From the NCBI GenBank assembly GCA_022605955.1, contig JAKCOZ010000003.1, positions 40,326,761 to 40,390,760 of the forward strand: 64,000 nt of DNA. Reading direction: 5' to 3'. The translations under genes and the position numbers were made by a program. This stretch comes from Rallus limicola (lineage: Eukaryota > Chordata > Aves > Gruiformes > Rallidae). The notes below the pieces were generated by a model. That model saw nothing but the letters and a program-made list of their open reading frames with translations, was not told the origin of the DNA and made no database searches. Below are positions 1 through 12,197 of this stretch, piece after piece. How positions within the stretch are numbered: the first letter of the stretch is position 1; every line of letters starts with the position of its first letter.

Positions 1-1302
1 GCACTGCTTGGTCATGTATGGGTGAAGAAAAGGCACCAGTGCAGAGATTTACAGGCTCTTCTTTAAAGCTGCCACAGGAGGTGTGGCACTGGTGGACACC
101 GGGGGAACAGCCGTGTATAAAAACTGTATGGAGTCATTAACGTGTTTTATGACAGAGAGCCTGTACTGACATACTGCACATTCAAATTCACCCGACAGTC
201 AGAAATGCAACTAACATTTTTCAAGAGTATGACAAGGCTTCACCCATTACAAGAGAGCTAAGCAGAAAGCACAGTAGGATAGCACCAAGAAACAGAGCTG
301 AACACACCGAGTTTTATCTTTCAGAATATGTTGCTCTTTCAACACTTATATAACTCGATTAGGCAGCATTCCCCGGCTGTACCACTGATGTGATCGTGAC
401 ACGCTCCCACTGTGACCAGATCAGATAAACATCTGTGGAAGATTAATTTTTGACAAGAAAAAAAAAAAGAGAAAAAGAAAGCAGAGAAGAAAACAAACAC
501 CAAAAAAAAAACCCCAAGGAACAAACATAGCAGAGCTACTGACTTAAGTCATTAGCTCCACAAGTTATTCTTCCCATATGCTTGAAGACAATAAAAAAAA
601 AATCCCTAAAATAAATAAAATCTGATGAGCAATAAATTCACAAAATACCAAAACTAAAACTATTCTAATACTGCTCCCTCCTCTCTCCCATTAAAAATTA
701 GAAGTTACATAAACCAGGTACTTCAAAACCTTTCTTTCAGTGCACTGTATCTTGACTTCTTGGATCTGTCACCACCAAATATTAAAAAAACCCAAACAAG
801 TAAACTCCAGCTTCTGAAATACAAACACTTTTGGCTGGAGAAATAACGTTTCTTAATATCTTGAGATCTGTTCACATATTATAGGGGAACAGAACTGTTC
901 AACTTCAAACTTCTTTCTTACATCTATTTTAATTTCTTTTTTCATTATCACAGGAAGCTTTAAAAGAGTAGGTGGAATTCCTTTACAGCTGGTGTTTGAC
1001 AAGAATAGCTGCATCACTTGGGGTCAATTAAAAAACATGTTATCAGTCAGCACAGACTTAGTGAACATGAGCCATAAGATAAGATCAACCAATTAATGTA
1101 ACCATTTTCTCCATGTAATATTTCAATACTTACTAGTATTACTGTTTTGACAAGGAAGCCAACTGAGATTTATGAAAAGCCTGGTTTTGCGCAGATTTAA
1201 ACAGCTGTTCTTCATATTCAGTTGGTGAGTGCAAGAAAGGTAACATAAAAAGACTTCCAAAAAAGTGGACTTCCTCTGGAGATACACAAAATTTGCCTGA
1301 AT
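1..1302. other. AT-rich non-coding sequence
   Basis: No exon, RNA gene or recognisable repeat is seen apart from A-rich runs near 459-600. If the CpG island at 6.5-7.8 kb drives a minus-strand gene, this would be intronic; that is inference. Confidence 0.4.
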
Positions 1303-1397
1303 GTAATCCTGTGCAACTGGTTCTGAGAGATCCTGCTTTAGCTGGGGGGTTGGACTAGCTTATCGCTAGAGGTCCCTTCCAACCCCTGCCATTCTGT
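1303..1397 (+). mobile_element. CR1 LINE 3'-end fragment
   Basis: The segment holds the diagnostic CR1 tail: a GGGGGGTTGGACTAG core, then GAGGTCCCTTCCAACCCC and one ATTCTGTGA unit. Only the terminal ~95 bp are present, which is the usual extreme 5' truncation of bird CR1 copies. The tail stops after one octamer, directly before the poly(A)-ended segment that follows. Confidence 0.85.
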
Positions 1398-1650
1398 GAA
1401 AAGTACATCAAGCCAATACCAAGATAAGCCTGTACTTTATGACAGAAGAGGCATGAAATTTAAGACAGAAATCGACCAAAATGACCAACGTCATTCAAAA
1501 GACAGACACACATTATTTTTCTATGAGAGTAATTGGGATTCTGACTGGAAGGCTTTGGTGACAACGCATTTTGTGTTCTGTGGAAATAAAGTTTTCCTAA
1601 GAACACATTTCTGAACTCTGTGTAATAACCAATAAAGTTCAAGGCACTAC

Positions 1651-1679
<29 letters not shown>
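1398..1679 (+). pseudogene. Poly(A)-ended retrocopy-like segment
   Basis: A plus-strand stretch ends in an AATAAA hexamer (about 1631-1636), then some 15 nt, then a pure run of about 30 A (1650-1679). That is the layout of a reverse-transcribed polyadenylated mRNA 3' end. A short frame (1396-1614) is open for 72 codons, but I recognise no protein and it may be 3'-UTR sequence. No clear target-site duplication was found. The alternative is a chance A-microsatellite after a random AATAAA. Confidence 0.4.
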
Positions 1680-1682
<3 letters not shown>

Positions 1683-4600
1683 TTGTCCAGTAATTTATAA
1701 AAAAGCACAAGATAGCAGCAAACAATGATGCAGTCTGTAATCAGTTATTTGTTTCATCATTGTTTTGCCCTTGTACTGTGATTTATATACTCATAAAATA
1801 AATAGCTCTATTTTGGCCTAAATGATTAGAGATACTTAAACATTTTATCCCTGCTTATCTCAAGTGCAATTGTAAGTACTGTGAAAAATTACTGGAGCAG
1901 AGTCATCAGCGTCATGTGTGATCTCCCTGCATTAGGAGATCCCCTGTTTAGATCAACATCTTTACTATGCTAAAGATGAATTGCAGTTTCTCCTCTAGCA
2001 CCTCTCCTCCAATGGTTTATACGATGTACACAAACCTCGCCACGGGTCATGACACTCATGCTATAATTTATGTATGGTAATGGAAAGATTCAAGCTCTCC
2101 AGTGAAGGACTGAACTGACAGCTCTCTAACAACCACGGTATCAGATGAAGTACTCAGGTAACTGCAGCCCAACAGATATTTAACATCACTAAATATTGGT
2201 CTATACTGTAATCCACAGTTTCAAATAAGCCATCCACTGAACACAACCCAGAGATCCATTTCAGTTTTTTGTTGAAACTAACCATAACTTTGAAGCAAGA
2301 GCTGTTCCTAGCTCTTCAGGCTGTGCAACGGTCAGCAGCTTGCTTTCTTACATTTACCATTCCCAGGGACTACTGCACATGCAAAGAGAAGGTAACTGTT
2401 CTGTCTGACATCTTCATGACAAACGTTACCAATCTGATCAGACAGAAAACTAACTAAATCAGAGAAGGAAGTTAATCCAGTACAGTCATGTTTCCAGGAA
2501 GAAGCCTACAAATCTTACTAAGGATTGCACCAACCCATCTTATTCTTCTATCTTCTTCCTTACACCTTCCTCCTAAACCCTTCTGTTAATATGGCTGACA
2601 AAGAAGATGGAAGAGTGCTCTGAAGCAGGTCTGCAGTCCCTTAACTGTGGTTTCATTACCTGCAAGAAACCTCCCCTTCCTTTTGGAGTTAAGGAGAAGC
2701 AATAAAGAGAAACTTCTGTTCCTCTTGGAACAATAATTACCCTTGGACTAGTATTTTCACCTCATACATCCACCTCTAACTGCACAGAAAATTTTGAACT
2801 AGAAAGAGACCAAAGGGGTCCTCAGGCAGAGTTACCCATCTATGCAACAGGCACCGAGAACACACCCTCTCCCAGGACACTCACCAGCTTTTCTAAATTC
2901 TTACTGTTATTAACAGCTAGCTTTCTCACTGCAAAATTTCCTCTTCAATCTCCTCTTTACATGAAGTCCCTGCTTCAGCACATTTAGTGCAGCTCTTTAA
3001 CCACCTTAATTTGTTTCAGGTTTCTCATTTCTTCAATTTGTCATTTTTTCTTGACATCATCACTAGTCATGCAGTAAAACAAGACACTAATCACACAAGA
3101 CAGACTTGCTCCATCAAAATATCCTGAAACCTTGAAGTGACTGCAAATATTCAAAACCCTCTCTTCTGATTTACTGAAGCTTTTAAACAAAAAGGAGTCC
3201 AGGCCACCCATTTCAGGATCTGCATCCTTCAGAGAAGCATTCCTACTCCCCTCCCCCATTTATTTTCCTCCCAGGCTTGGCTAGAGGAAGGAACACCATG
3301 TCCCTGCTTTTCTAACACATCTCCATCTTGTCTATTCAAAAAAAAACTGCTCTTAAAAACATTTTTCAGTTGTGCCATCATCATGATGTATTAGTTTCAA
3401 CACTTTCAACAGTAATAAAGCATGACATCCTTAATATTAGAAAACCCACTTTTGTGTTAACTTTAAATATACTTAAAGAATTGACAAAATTGCTTCAAAA
3501 GACAGGCGTATGTGAACCAGCTACATCTGTGCAGTAAACAGGAGCCAAATCCCTACAAACCTTCAGCATATCTAAGAAACCTTGAAAATCAGAGAAATGC
3601 TATCAGAACAGTGACTAAAACTTTCACAACACCCTCAGTTCTTTTAAAACTCAGTTATTTGCTTTGTAGGCCAATTCTAAGAATAACATTAACCAGATAC
3701 GGTAGTTACTGGCAAATGCATTTTCATGAACATGACACAGCAAGGTGCAAAAGGCTCAGTGAAGGGCCACACTAGTTCTTCAACCATTTTCTCTGTGCAG
3801 AGAGAGGTATACAGCGAGAAAACAGCTACTCAGAAGCAAGGTGGTGACCAAAGATAACTGTATCATTCAGACACATGTTTACATAAAGCTACAGTCTCTA
3901 ATATTAGTGAAAACCATATCTAGTGAAAATGCGTGTTGCAGTAATGAATTTGATAATAAATTGCTAATTCAGCTCCTGGACTCAGAGTCAGGAGTTACAA
4001 CTAAATTGCTGGAAGCTAATCTGAACAGTCAAAGTATCACTTACATTTAAGTCAGTGGTGTTTTAACTCTACACAAGTCCTGGGTGACACTAATGAGAAC
4101 TCAGTGGATTCCTGCACAGAGCTAACACAAATCATACCAGAGTTTGCAAAACTGAAACGAGATTTTCTTTAGCAATATGGTATGCTAAGCTTGCATATAA
4201 ATCTGCCACTCCACAACACGCTAAATTCAACAATAATGAAACACAACAAAAACCAAGAAGAGAGGTACTTCCAGGAAGTTCTTTTTGTTACATGAAATAA
4301 TTCCGTGTTACACTTCATGCCTAAAGGTTGGTCTATAAATCACATCAGGCAAATTTCTCAAGGCTATTCTCAAGTTAGAAAAAAAAAAAATAAATCTCTA
4401 ACTCCAAGCAGCTGCCACTGCAGACATAAACCCCAAAATGAAGTAAGTTTTCCTTGTAAATCATACATCAGTAACACACACACAAAAAAGGAAGTATTTC
4501 TCTAAAAGCATACAGTAATGCTATCAAAAAAAACCCTAACTTAAGGGACAAAAAAAAACGCCCCAAAACACCTTCATACCCCCTCTCTGAGGGTCAAAAG

Positions 4601-6235
4601 GTCTAGCAGAAATATCTCAAGGGTTTGTGCAATCTTGCTCTGAAAGCCTTGCTCAAATTACCAGGTATTACCTTGACTCCTTCCTGGCAGACAATGAATT
4701 ATAGCAGCAACTACTGATTAAGGTTACTTCACCACCACAAAACATTACTCCTTCTAGAAAATATATGGGTCAATTATGCTTCTTGTACAGAAAAAGTTTA
4801 AAATGAAATATTTTTCAGTTCCTGTTTACTGTAATGCCTCCGCAGGACATGGTCTGATTCCTCACCACTATTCTAGGGATAATGTTTTATCACTACAGTG
4901 AAAGCCCTGGTATCCAGGTTAAAAAGTCTGTGAAAGATTTAGAAAGTCACTTGGAACACACAGCACTTCTCCCTGGTTCTAAACCAACTTGCTTTTTAAC
5001 AGCAGAAACTACAATGGGGTATTCAAAGCATTTCTGCTTTTTCCCTATCATGACAAGCCACCATGTTCACAAGGCTTCCCACACTGCAAGCCACCACAGA
5101 ACATTTGAAACCCTCCTAAGGGTACTCAGAATTACTAGCACATTTCAAAACAATTTACTTTGGTTATACAGCGTTGTAAGTAAACTGCCAATTGTTATTT
5201 AGTTAAGCAGCCTTTAAATCAAAGGGAATGTTTGGCACAATTCTAACATCCTTGGTCAAGTTATGCCTAACAAACAACAGGTTCTTAATTCCTCTAAAGT
5301 TCAAGTGCATTATCATGTTTTATAGACTTTACACTCTAATTCCTAACCTGTACAACTTTGGTTTAGATATATGGCAACTTCACCATAAAGTTTTTTGAAC
5401 ACAGAAAAACTAATTTTTTTATTAAATAAAATACCACCCTTTCCTCAAAGCAGTAAGTGTATAAAAAGCATTACCCTTTACAAAAATAATGTTAGATATC
5501 CAGACAGCTATATCCAAATTCTAGTATCTCACCCAAGCTACTGGGAGAAATTTAAGAAAGCAGCAACACATGTTTATGTACACACTTATGTACAGTGATT
5601 TACCTCATTGCTTATTTGAGCAGCTACTTATTTCATTAGGGGTTGCAATAATTTGCTTGATCACTTCCTATAATTTCACCTACAATAGTTATTTTCATTC
5701 ATCAAAAAAAGGAATTATTGCAATAGAAATGAAGAATTTTACTCCATCTTTCAAAACAGTATTTCAACAGTGTAGAAACACACCCGTACTGAGCTATTAT
5801 TAATCAGATTACCTAGCAAATCGACTAAACGTTTCTTATGAAACTGAGGAAAAGGCACCATCTTATCTCAACTGTTCCAGTTAAGTACAAGGAAACATAC
5901 TATTATTACACATACAGGTGTTTCCTATATATTGCTTTAAAATATATCACCTTAAAAGCTGACTGTCAGCCTTAAAGGATTAAGACACATCACTAAAAAA
6001 ATACCTAATAAAAGAGCTGAAGGTAGCACCACCCCCTCCCCCCAGTCTTCACTGATTTTCATTACTTTTCTGGGTTTTTTGGCCAGTCACCACAGTTTAG
6101 GAGGGATATATTTGCAACCAGCATGCAAAAAGTCTGCTTAGGGTTTAATTTAAATTATTTCTCAAGTTTCTGTCCCACAAACATTAATTACTCAGTCAAT
6201 AGACCCAAGTTAAAAAATGGAATCAGAAGACTTAC
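1680..6235. other. AT-rich non-coding sequence, probably intronic
   Basis: I see no coding exon with supported splice sites, no RNA gene and no recognisable CR1 or LTR. Short open frames here look random in composition. If the gene of the 6.2-7.8 kb region is transcribed leftward, this is its intron. Confidence 0.4.
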
Positions 6236-6356
6236 AGTTTAATGCATATCCAACTTCAGCGTTAACAAGCCGCAGAACCTTATGTTCTCCTGGCCTACGG
6301 AAGTAAAATTCATAGTTTCGGTAAGAGTGCAAGGTTGCAGGCACTTGAATAACTCC
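6236..6356 (-). CDS. Candidate internal exon of an unidentified minus-strand gene
   Basis: Read on the minus strand, a TGTGGTTTTCAG acceptor precedes 121 nt ending in AACT followed by a consensus GTAAGT donor. One frame is open throughout, starting G-V-I-Q-V-P-A-T-L and containing Y-E-F-Y-F-R-R-P-G-E-H-K and V-L-R-L-V-N. Several CpG dinucleotides survive in otherwise CpG-poor sequence, which suggests constraint. The exon lies about 100 bp downstream of the CpG island, so it would be an early exon. I do not recognise the protein; it does not match CDC42SE2, which synteny would predict. A 40-codon open frame can occur by chance, so the call rests mainly on the splice sites and CpG content. A 5'-UTR exon is also possible. 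Confidence 0.45.
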
Positions 6357-6449
6357 CTGAAAACCACATGCTTAACCCAGAAGGCAAGTCCCACCTTTCA
6401 AATAACTGGGTGAAATACTGTATCTCTCTGGATACACAACAAAATCGCA

Positions 6450-7790
6450 GCTGTTACACCCCAGCGAGCTCCGGAGCGGCCTTACGGCCCTCACGCCGTG
6501 TGTCAGGGACACGGGTGGCCGCAGCCCGGGAGGAGAAGGAAGCGCCGCGGCATCCCCGGAACGCCACCACGCCCCGAGCCCGGCACAGGCCGAGCCCAGG
6601 CCCCGCTGCACTGCCGCTCCCGCCGCCCACCCACCTGCTCGCAGCAGCACCTGCCCTCTCGCCACACGCTCTTGCAAAGGACGGGGGCGGAAGGAGAACT
6701 AGAATAACCCCTCCCCGTCCTTTTTTTATGGCCCACCGGCAAATCTGATGTTTGCTCCTTTCGGTCCGAGTGTCAGGCGAGATTAACGCCGAGCATCATT
6801 CGCCGAGCCAGCGGCAGTGAGCAGTCCTGCTGCCGCCTCGCCTCACTACCGCCCGCTCCCGTGGCGGCAGGGCTGGAGGCTCCCCCCACAACGCCCCGCC
6901 CGTCTCCGCCGCCCCCGGGCACCTCGCTCGGCCCTCGCACGCCACTGCCCGGCCGCGGGATGGGTGATGCCTAAAACAGCAGTTGTCTCAGGCGGCGGAG
7001 GGGCAGCTCCCTCCTTCCTCCTCCGCCGGCAGCAGCCCAAGCCCCTGCACCGCCCCTTTTCCCCCACCTCAGGGAAGGGAGCGGTCGCGGCGCAGTCCGG
7101 CCCACCGGCAGGTCCCTGCCCCACGAGCGCGCCAGCAAAGCGGGGCGGTGAGAACGGGGGTACCCGCACCGTTGCGCTCACCACTCACCACTGCCCGCGG
7201 CGGCGCCCGCTCCTTTGTCTGTCCACCGCGCCCCAGCACCACCGTCCCCAGCTGCCGGGCGCCCGGCACACCCTCCCCGCCGCACTGGCGGCGAGATCCG
7301 CGGAGGAGGCCTCTACCGCTCGACAGTCACATGCAGCGGGCGGGCGTGGCGCAGGCCCCTCGCGCCCTCCCGGGAGCCCAGCCGGCAGGATCCGATGCGA
7401 CGTAGGGGGCGAAGATGGCGACCTCGGCGGCGCGAGGAGGGAATCCCCGGCCGGCCTGCTCCGCACCACGCCGCCGGCTGGGCGCGGCAGGGAGGGGACA
7501 AAAGAGCCTAGGCGGCCGTGAAGGCGGCTGCCGCTGCCCGTCAACCCTGCCGATGTACCGCCCGCTCCTCCTCCGCCGCCGCGTTTTCAAACCAGCGTCA
7601 GGGGCTGGCTCCGCAGCGCCCCCTGCCCGCCCCGCTCCGACAGCCGGCGGCGGGAGCCAGCGCACCCGGTCGATCGGAGCGGACGGGCCGCGGAGCCGCT
7701 GCGGGCCTTACTGCTCACCCCAGTGGGACATCGGGACCGGGATGGGCTTTCCCTCTCCGGAGCTGGGCAGACCCAGCACTCGATAATACT
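6450..7790. promoter_or_regulatory. CpG island promoter
   Basis: About 1.3 kb of very GC- and CpG-rich sequence sits between AT-rich flanks, which is typical of a vertebrate housekeeping promoter. A YY1-like AAGATGGCGAC motif lies at 7411-7421 on the plus strand. A CATAAAAAAAGG TATA-like string lies at 6718-6729 on the minus strand, and donor-like GTGAGT and GTGGGT sites occur on the minus strand near 7190 and 6637. With the candidate exon at 6236-6356, a minus-strand gene is most likely, but the island could be bidirectional. Long open frames inside it on both strands are expected from low stop-codon density and are not called. Confidence 0.8.
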
Positions 7791-9789
7791 CCGAAGCCAG
7801 TGGGGTCATTTCATCTCCTCAGATGCTTTTCCTGACTTAACTCGGAAAAAGAATCTAAGGCTGTGAAGTGCTACTTAACTTTGTAGCATGATGAATGGAC
7901 AAGATCAGGTGTTCTTTGCTGGCTGGCAGCTCTACCCAGTGACACCTAAGTTGCAGTTTTGTACATAGGGACATGCTGCCATCTTCCTCTGTCACACCCA
8001 GGCGCTACTTGCCCTGCTTTGGCACATCATCTGTGGTTCAGCAACATGAGTTAAAATGGAAAATGTAGCAGTGCTAATGAGTTGCCAGTAAGCCACACAG
8101 CATGTTCCTTCAATACAGGAACTCGTGTCTTTAATTTGCCAGATTTCATGAGCTGCTGAATCACAGGAACATTGCTGCCATCTTAGGCCGAAGCCATGAA
8201 CACATGAATGATTCCCATATTAGGAGTACCACTGTATTCTAGAGTTAGGGCATTTTTATCAGACTCTGTGATAACATATGGTTTGAACTGTTCCCCACAG
8301 TGATTCCTCTCAAGGAACAAAGATGTGTCAAGTGCATGCATCCAGAGTCATCTGTGCTAGGTGGTTCTTGTACATCTTCAGAGTCTCAGGGATTTCACCT
8401 ACCACGTGTCTTAACAGACACTAGAATGCCAAAGGTGCAGTGTGTAGCCCAGTAACATAAACCTATAAGAAGCCAAACAGCAGCATAGTCAGGAGAGTCA
8501 TCTGCATTGTGAAAGCATGTGCCAAATATTTTTCAGAAGGCAATCCTGCCAGGCTGCTTCTTGCAGCAATGGTAAATATTCAGTTGCCATTATTACTGAA
8601 AAAGTATTAATCATGGTGTATGTGAGAACAAACTATGTACAGAGTCAGTTATGCTTACAAATAAACTCAATTGAGCCTCCAATAGATTGAACTGAGTTAG
8701 GCAAATGCACTCTGACCAACGGTTTGTGCTCTGCTTTATTAACAGTTGGTTCCTCAAAAGCACAGTCATGCCGTCTTTACCACTTTCCAAGTATCTAGCG
8801 TATTTCCTAAGTACTGACCATTCTTCTGATGTCTTTCCCTAGTGACAGTCTTGCCCATATTACTGACTAGTTTTAGTAAGTACTTAGTCCATATCCAAAG
8901 TTAGGCAAGAAATTTATGTTCCAAACCTGTTTCCTCTCCTGCTGTTCTCAGCCTCATGCAGAATCATGAAATAATGGTCAGACAGAAATAACTCGATATT
9001 TATCTGAATCTTTGATGATAAATTACATTCTTCCCACCCTGTGGGGCAGAGTGCTTGCTAGTGAGCATACCAAACACAACAAATAGAAATCCATCACGGC
9101 TGGATTTGATGATGTCTGTGGGGGGGGAAAAAAATCTTTTTTGAAAGAGGAAAATTGCTTCTTAAATTCAAAACTTAATGATGCGTTGTTCCCTTTTTAA
9201 AGGGAAATCACAGTGTTAGCTGTGACTAAACAGCAGTATGTGGGTAAAACATTTGCAAATGCCAGAGGATTCGTTGATTTCTGGTGTAGCCATATACAAG
9301 TCAGCGAAGGTGTGGGCCAGCAATTACAAGTGGCTAGTCACTGACTGCACTCACTGACCACACCTGCATTCCTTACCTGTATGAGAGCAGCCTAGGCAAA
9401 TCCATTTTGTTTTGCAGTTGCCACAGGCAAGGAATCAGGAGTATAGTCCATTCGTGTGGATAGGCTAACAATGTGTTAGGCTCTGCTTCTTTTGTCAGCT
9501 TGGTCATGACCAATGCTGAAGGTAAGTCCAGTCATAACCATGAGCTTTAAGGGGAGCTTTAGCCCAATGAGTGGGGGTGGTGAGGTGTAGGGGAAAGGCC
9601 AGTTTCTTACTTGTCTTCTCCTCTGCTAAAAAATGAAGCTACTGAGAATATTCAACTTCCACTGTTTTCTCTAAATGATTCTTCCCTGTAAATAAGTCTA
9701 GGTAAGGGAAAAACTAACTTCATCAGAAGAGGTAGAAGTTTCATCAGGACATCCCAGCAAACTCTCTGAATCTGCATCCATTTTGGATA
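7791..9789. other. Intergenic sequence without recognised features
   Basis: Nothing supportable is seen on either strand apart from a G9 run at 9120-9128. No long open frame, CR1 tail or LTR end is evident. Confidence 0.4.
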
Positions 9790-9919
9790 CAAGCCCTCCA
9801 TACACTTGCCTGGGGATGTTCTTGTGTGACCTAAGCTAGGTGATTCTGTTTTGGCAGGGAGTTGGACTGTATAATCTTTCAAGGTTCCATCCAACCCCTA
9901 ATATTCTTTGTGATTCTGT
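9790..9919 (+). mobile_element. CR1 LINE 3'-end fragment
   Basis: A diverged CR1 tail is seen: TTGGCAGGGAGTTGGACTGT, then AAGGTTCCATCCAACCCC, then two ATTCT-TGTG repeats. The 5' boundary is a guess, as similarity fades towards 9.7 kb. It is older than the copies at 15 and 35 kb, judging by mismatches in the core. Confidence 0.8.
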
Positions 9920-10885
9920 GCTGCTATGAATGCTGGTACCCATACAATCTGGGTTCTTAATGTTTCTATCCTGTCACTGATTCCCTGGTTCTTGTAAAAA
10001 GTCCATTGATTCTTGTAAAAAGTCAAATCACCCGTTTCTCTTGCAGTGGAGACATGCACAAAGTCTATTCTGTATGATTTCTCTAGTCTAATAAAGGGAA
10101 ATAATGTTCTGTAGTTTCCCATCTCTTGGATCAAGTTTTCTTCTCTTTTGGGCTACCTCTTTTAATGAAACTTTTAGAGACTTTAAGCTGGGGCTTTACC
10201 TTTTTGTAACATACACATAGGCATGTACAGCATGCACATCTTGAGCTAAGGTAAGAAAAACCTTACTTGCTCAGACACAAAGAGAAGCTGTAGTACAAAA
10301 CTGGAGAAGAGATAAAATAACATAAGAGGGAAATAGCTCTGTAGAAATATCAGATTTTCAGATGTATGTATTTGGGAGAATTGGCCTTGAAAATGGGACT
10401 ATCCAATTACCCAACTGACATGATAAAATCATAACTGCCATAGGCAGCCAGAATACATTTTTTCCAGCTTTATGCCTTTGTCAGTATATGGTGCCAGTAA
10501 GTTCTGCAAACTAATTGCACTGTAAATCCAAATACTCTATGAAACTATTTCATCTTTGTCTTGACTGACTGCCTTTTCTCCCCTATGGCACAAAACTGAG
10601 AAAGCAGGATTTAATCAACTATTTTCTTTCCCTTTACTAGTTTATATTTAATCTTATTTTACTTCTTCCCAAAATCATGCAAAACATGTGAAGCTTTCCC
10701 CAGATTTAACTGTTTAACTTTCTGTAGTAACATTGCTGTCTAACATACCACAGCACTGGAAAATCTAACCTTAAGTAAATACAATCCTGCTATATCTAAA
10801 TAAAAGTAAATACATATATTTTTCTACCATAAGGGGATTGAATGCCTTGGAAGTCATACTGAGGAGGAAAAAAAGAAGAAAAAAA

Positions 10886-10965
10886 TGGATTAATTGGTAA
10901 GTAAACTGGATTAATTGGTAAGTAAATGGATTAATTGGTAAGTATGGATGAATTGGTAAGTAAAC
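10886..10965 (+). repeat. Four-copy ~20-bp tandem repeat
   Basis: Four head-to-tail units begin at 10886, 10907, 10927 and 10945 and are 18-21 bp long. Each contains ATTGGTAAGTA (one unit has GAATTGG). The units differ only by short terminal losses and one T-to-G change, so the array is young. Each unit contains GTAAGT, the ideal 5' splice-site core. Confidence 0.9.
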
Positions 10966-11251
10966 TGACTAAAATATGATAAAGTATGGCTTTCTGAGAA
11001 GTGTCAGAAGTGGGTCTCGGAGGTATGAGTCCTCAGTGGAAGTAGCTTGCTGCTGTGCCTTCAGGGTTTTACCTGGCAGACAGCAGCAGGAGCAGTGCAG
11101 TAGGTTAGTACTGGTGCAATGAGTACAAATGCTTCCCACTTCAGTAGAATTCATATCAGGCATCTGTCCAGTGAGACAAGACCTTAGATGGACTTTATTT
11201 TGATAACCAACACTTTGCATGGCTCTGAAAGCAGTTTTAACGAAGGTTCAT

Positions 11252-12046
11252 TGTTCCATGTTGACCAGCTGGCTCAAGGATGGACTCCTTGTTGACCAGT
11301 CAGCAATAGTCACAGCACCTCTGGGAATCATATTTAAGAAGAAAGAAAAAGCTAGCAGCCACTTTTTGCCACCAGAGAAGGGAGTGAGAAGATGTAAGAA
11401 ACTGTGCAGACACCAAGGTCAGGAAAGAAGGAGAGGCCAGGAGGGGGGAGGGAAGAGGCGCTCCAGTTGCCGTAGCGAGAGACTCCCCTGAAGCCCGTGG
11501 AGAAAGCCATGGTGAAGCAGGCTGTCCCCTGCAGCCTGTGTATGATGATGGAGAGCAGAGACCATCTACAGCCCATGGAGGACCCCACACTGGAGTGGGT
11601 AGAGACACCTGAAGGACGCTGTGACCCTGTGAGAAGCCAGTGTTGGAGCAAGTTCTTGGCAGCAAAACCTACAGCCTGTGTAGAGACTGACCCATACCAG
11701 AGCAGGTTTGCTGGGGTACTTGTGACTCTGGGGGGAACCAGGCTGGAGCAATCTGGGTCTGCAGGTTGGCACGCTGAGATCCACGCTGAGGATATTGGTT
11801 GAGGAGCTCCAACAGAAAGGACTCATGGAGACGTTCATGGAGGACTGTCTCCTGTGGGTGGGACCCACGCTGAAGCAGGGGAAGAGTGTGCAGCATAGCC
11901 TCCCAGTTAAGAAGGAAAACAACTTGTGAGAAACTGCTGGAAACCCTCATTTATCCCAAGGAAAAAATAAAAAGACAAAAAAAAAAGGGGACTGATAGAT
12001 CAGCTTTGGTGGGTGTCTGGCCTCCAGTCAGCATCAAACCACCACA
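11252..12046 (+). mobile_element. Solo LTR, ERVL-like family A (diverged)
   Basis: It shares a chain of landmarks with the LTRs at 13.5, 24.0 and 60.9 kb: CCTCTGGGAATCA near the start, GCCACCAGAGAAGGGAG, alternating CATGGAG/GCCCATGG blocks, CCTGTGGGTGGGACCC, and a 3' end with TTGGTGGGTGTCTGGCCTC and CACCACA. The 3' terminus is clear at 12046. The 5' terminus is uncertain and no target-site duplication was found. Frames that are open in it are not genes. Confidence 0.7.
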
Positions 12047-12104
12047 GTTGCACTCTAGTAGACTTCAGATACTCATTCCAAAAAAGTTTATCCTGTAAAC
12101 AAAG

Positions 12105-12197
12105 CATGTTAATTCATCCTGCTCTGGCAAGGTGGTTGGACTAGATGATCTTTCGAGGTCATGTCCAAACCCTAACATTCTGTGATTCTGTGATTTT
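12105..12197 (+). mobile_element. CR1 LINE 3'-end fragment
   Basis: CTGGCAAGGTGGTTGGACTAG, then ATGATCTTTCGAGGTC and two ATTCTGTG octamers, form a textbook CR1 terminus. It lies about 60 bp after the LTR at 12046. Confidence 0.9.

Noticed and set aside
3041..3259. 72-codon minus-strand ORF starting MGEGSRNASLKDADPEMGG
   Set aside because: No splice acceptor or donor in phase and no recognisable domain; probably chance.
1..6235. CDC42SE2 coding exons
   Set aside because: No minus-strand stretch matching the start of that short protein was found; only the promoter position agrees with synteny.
6368..7835. Many long ORFs on both strands through the CpG island (up to 234 codons)
   Set aside because: Overlapping frames, Pro/Arg/Ala-rich composition and absence of family motifs fit low stop-codon density in GC-rich DNA, not coding.
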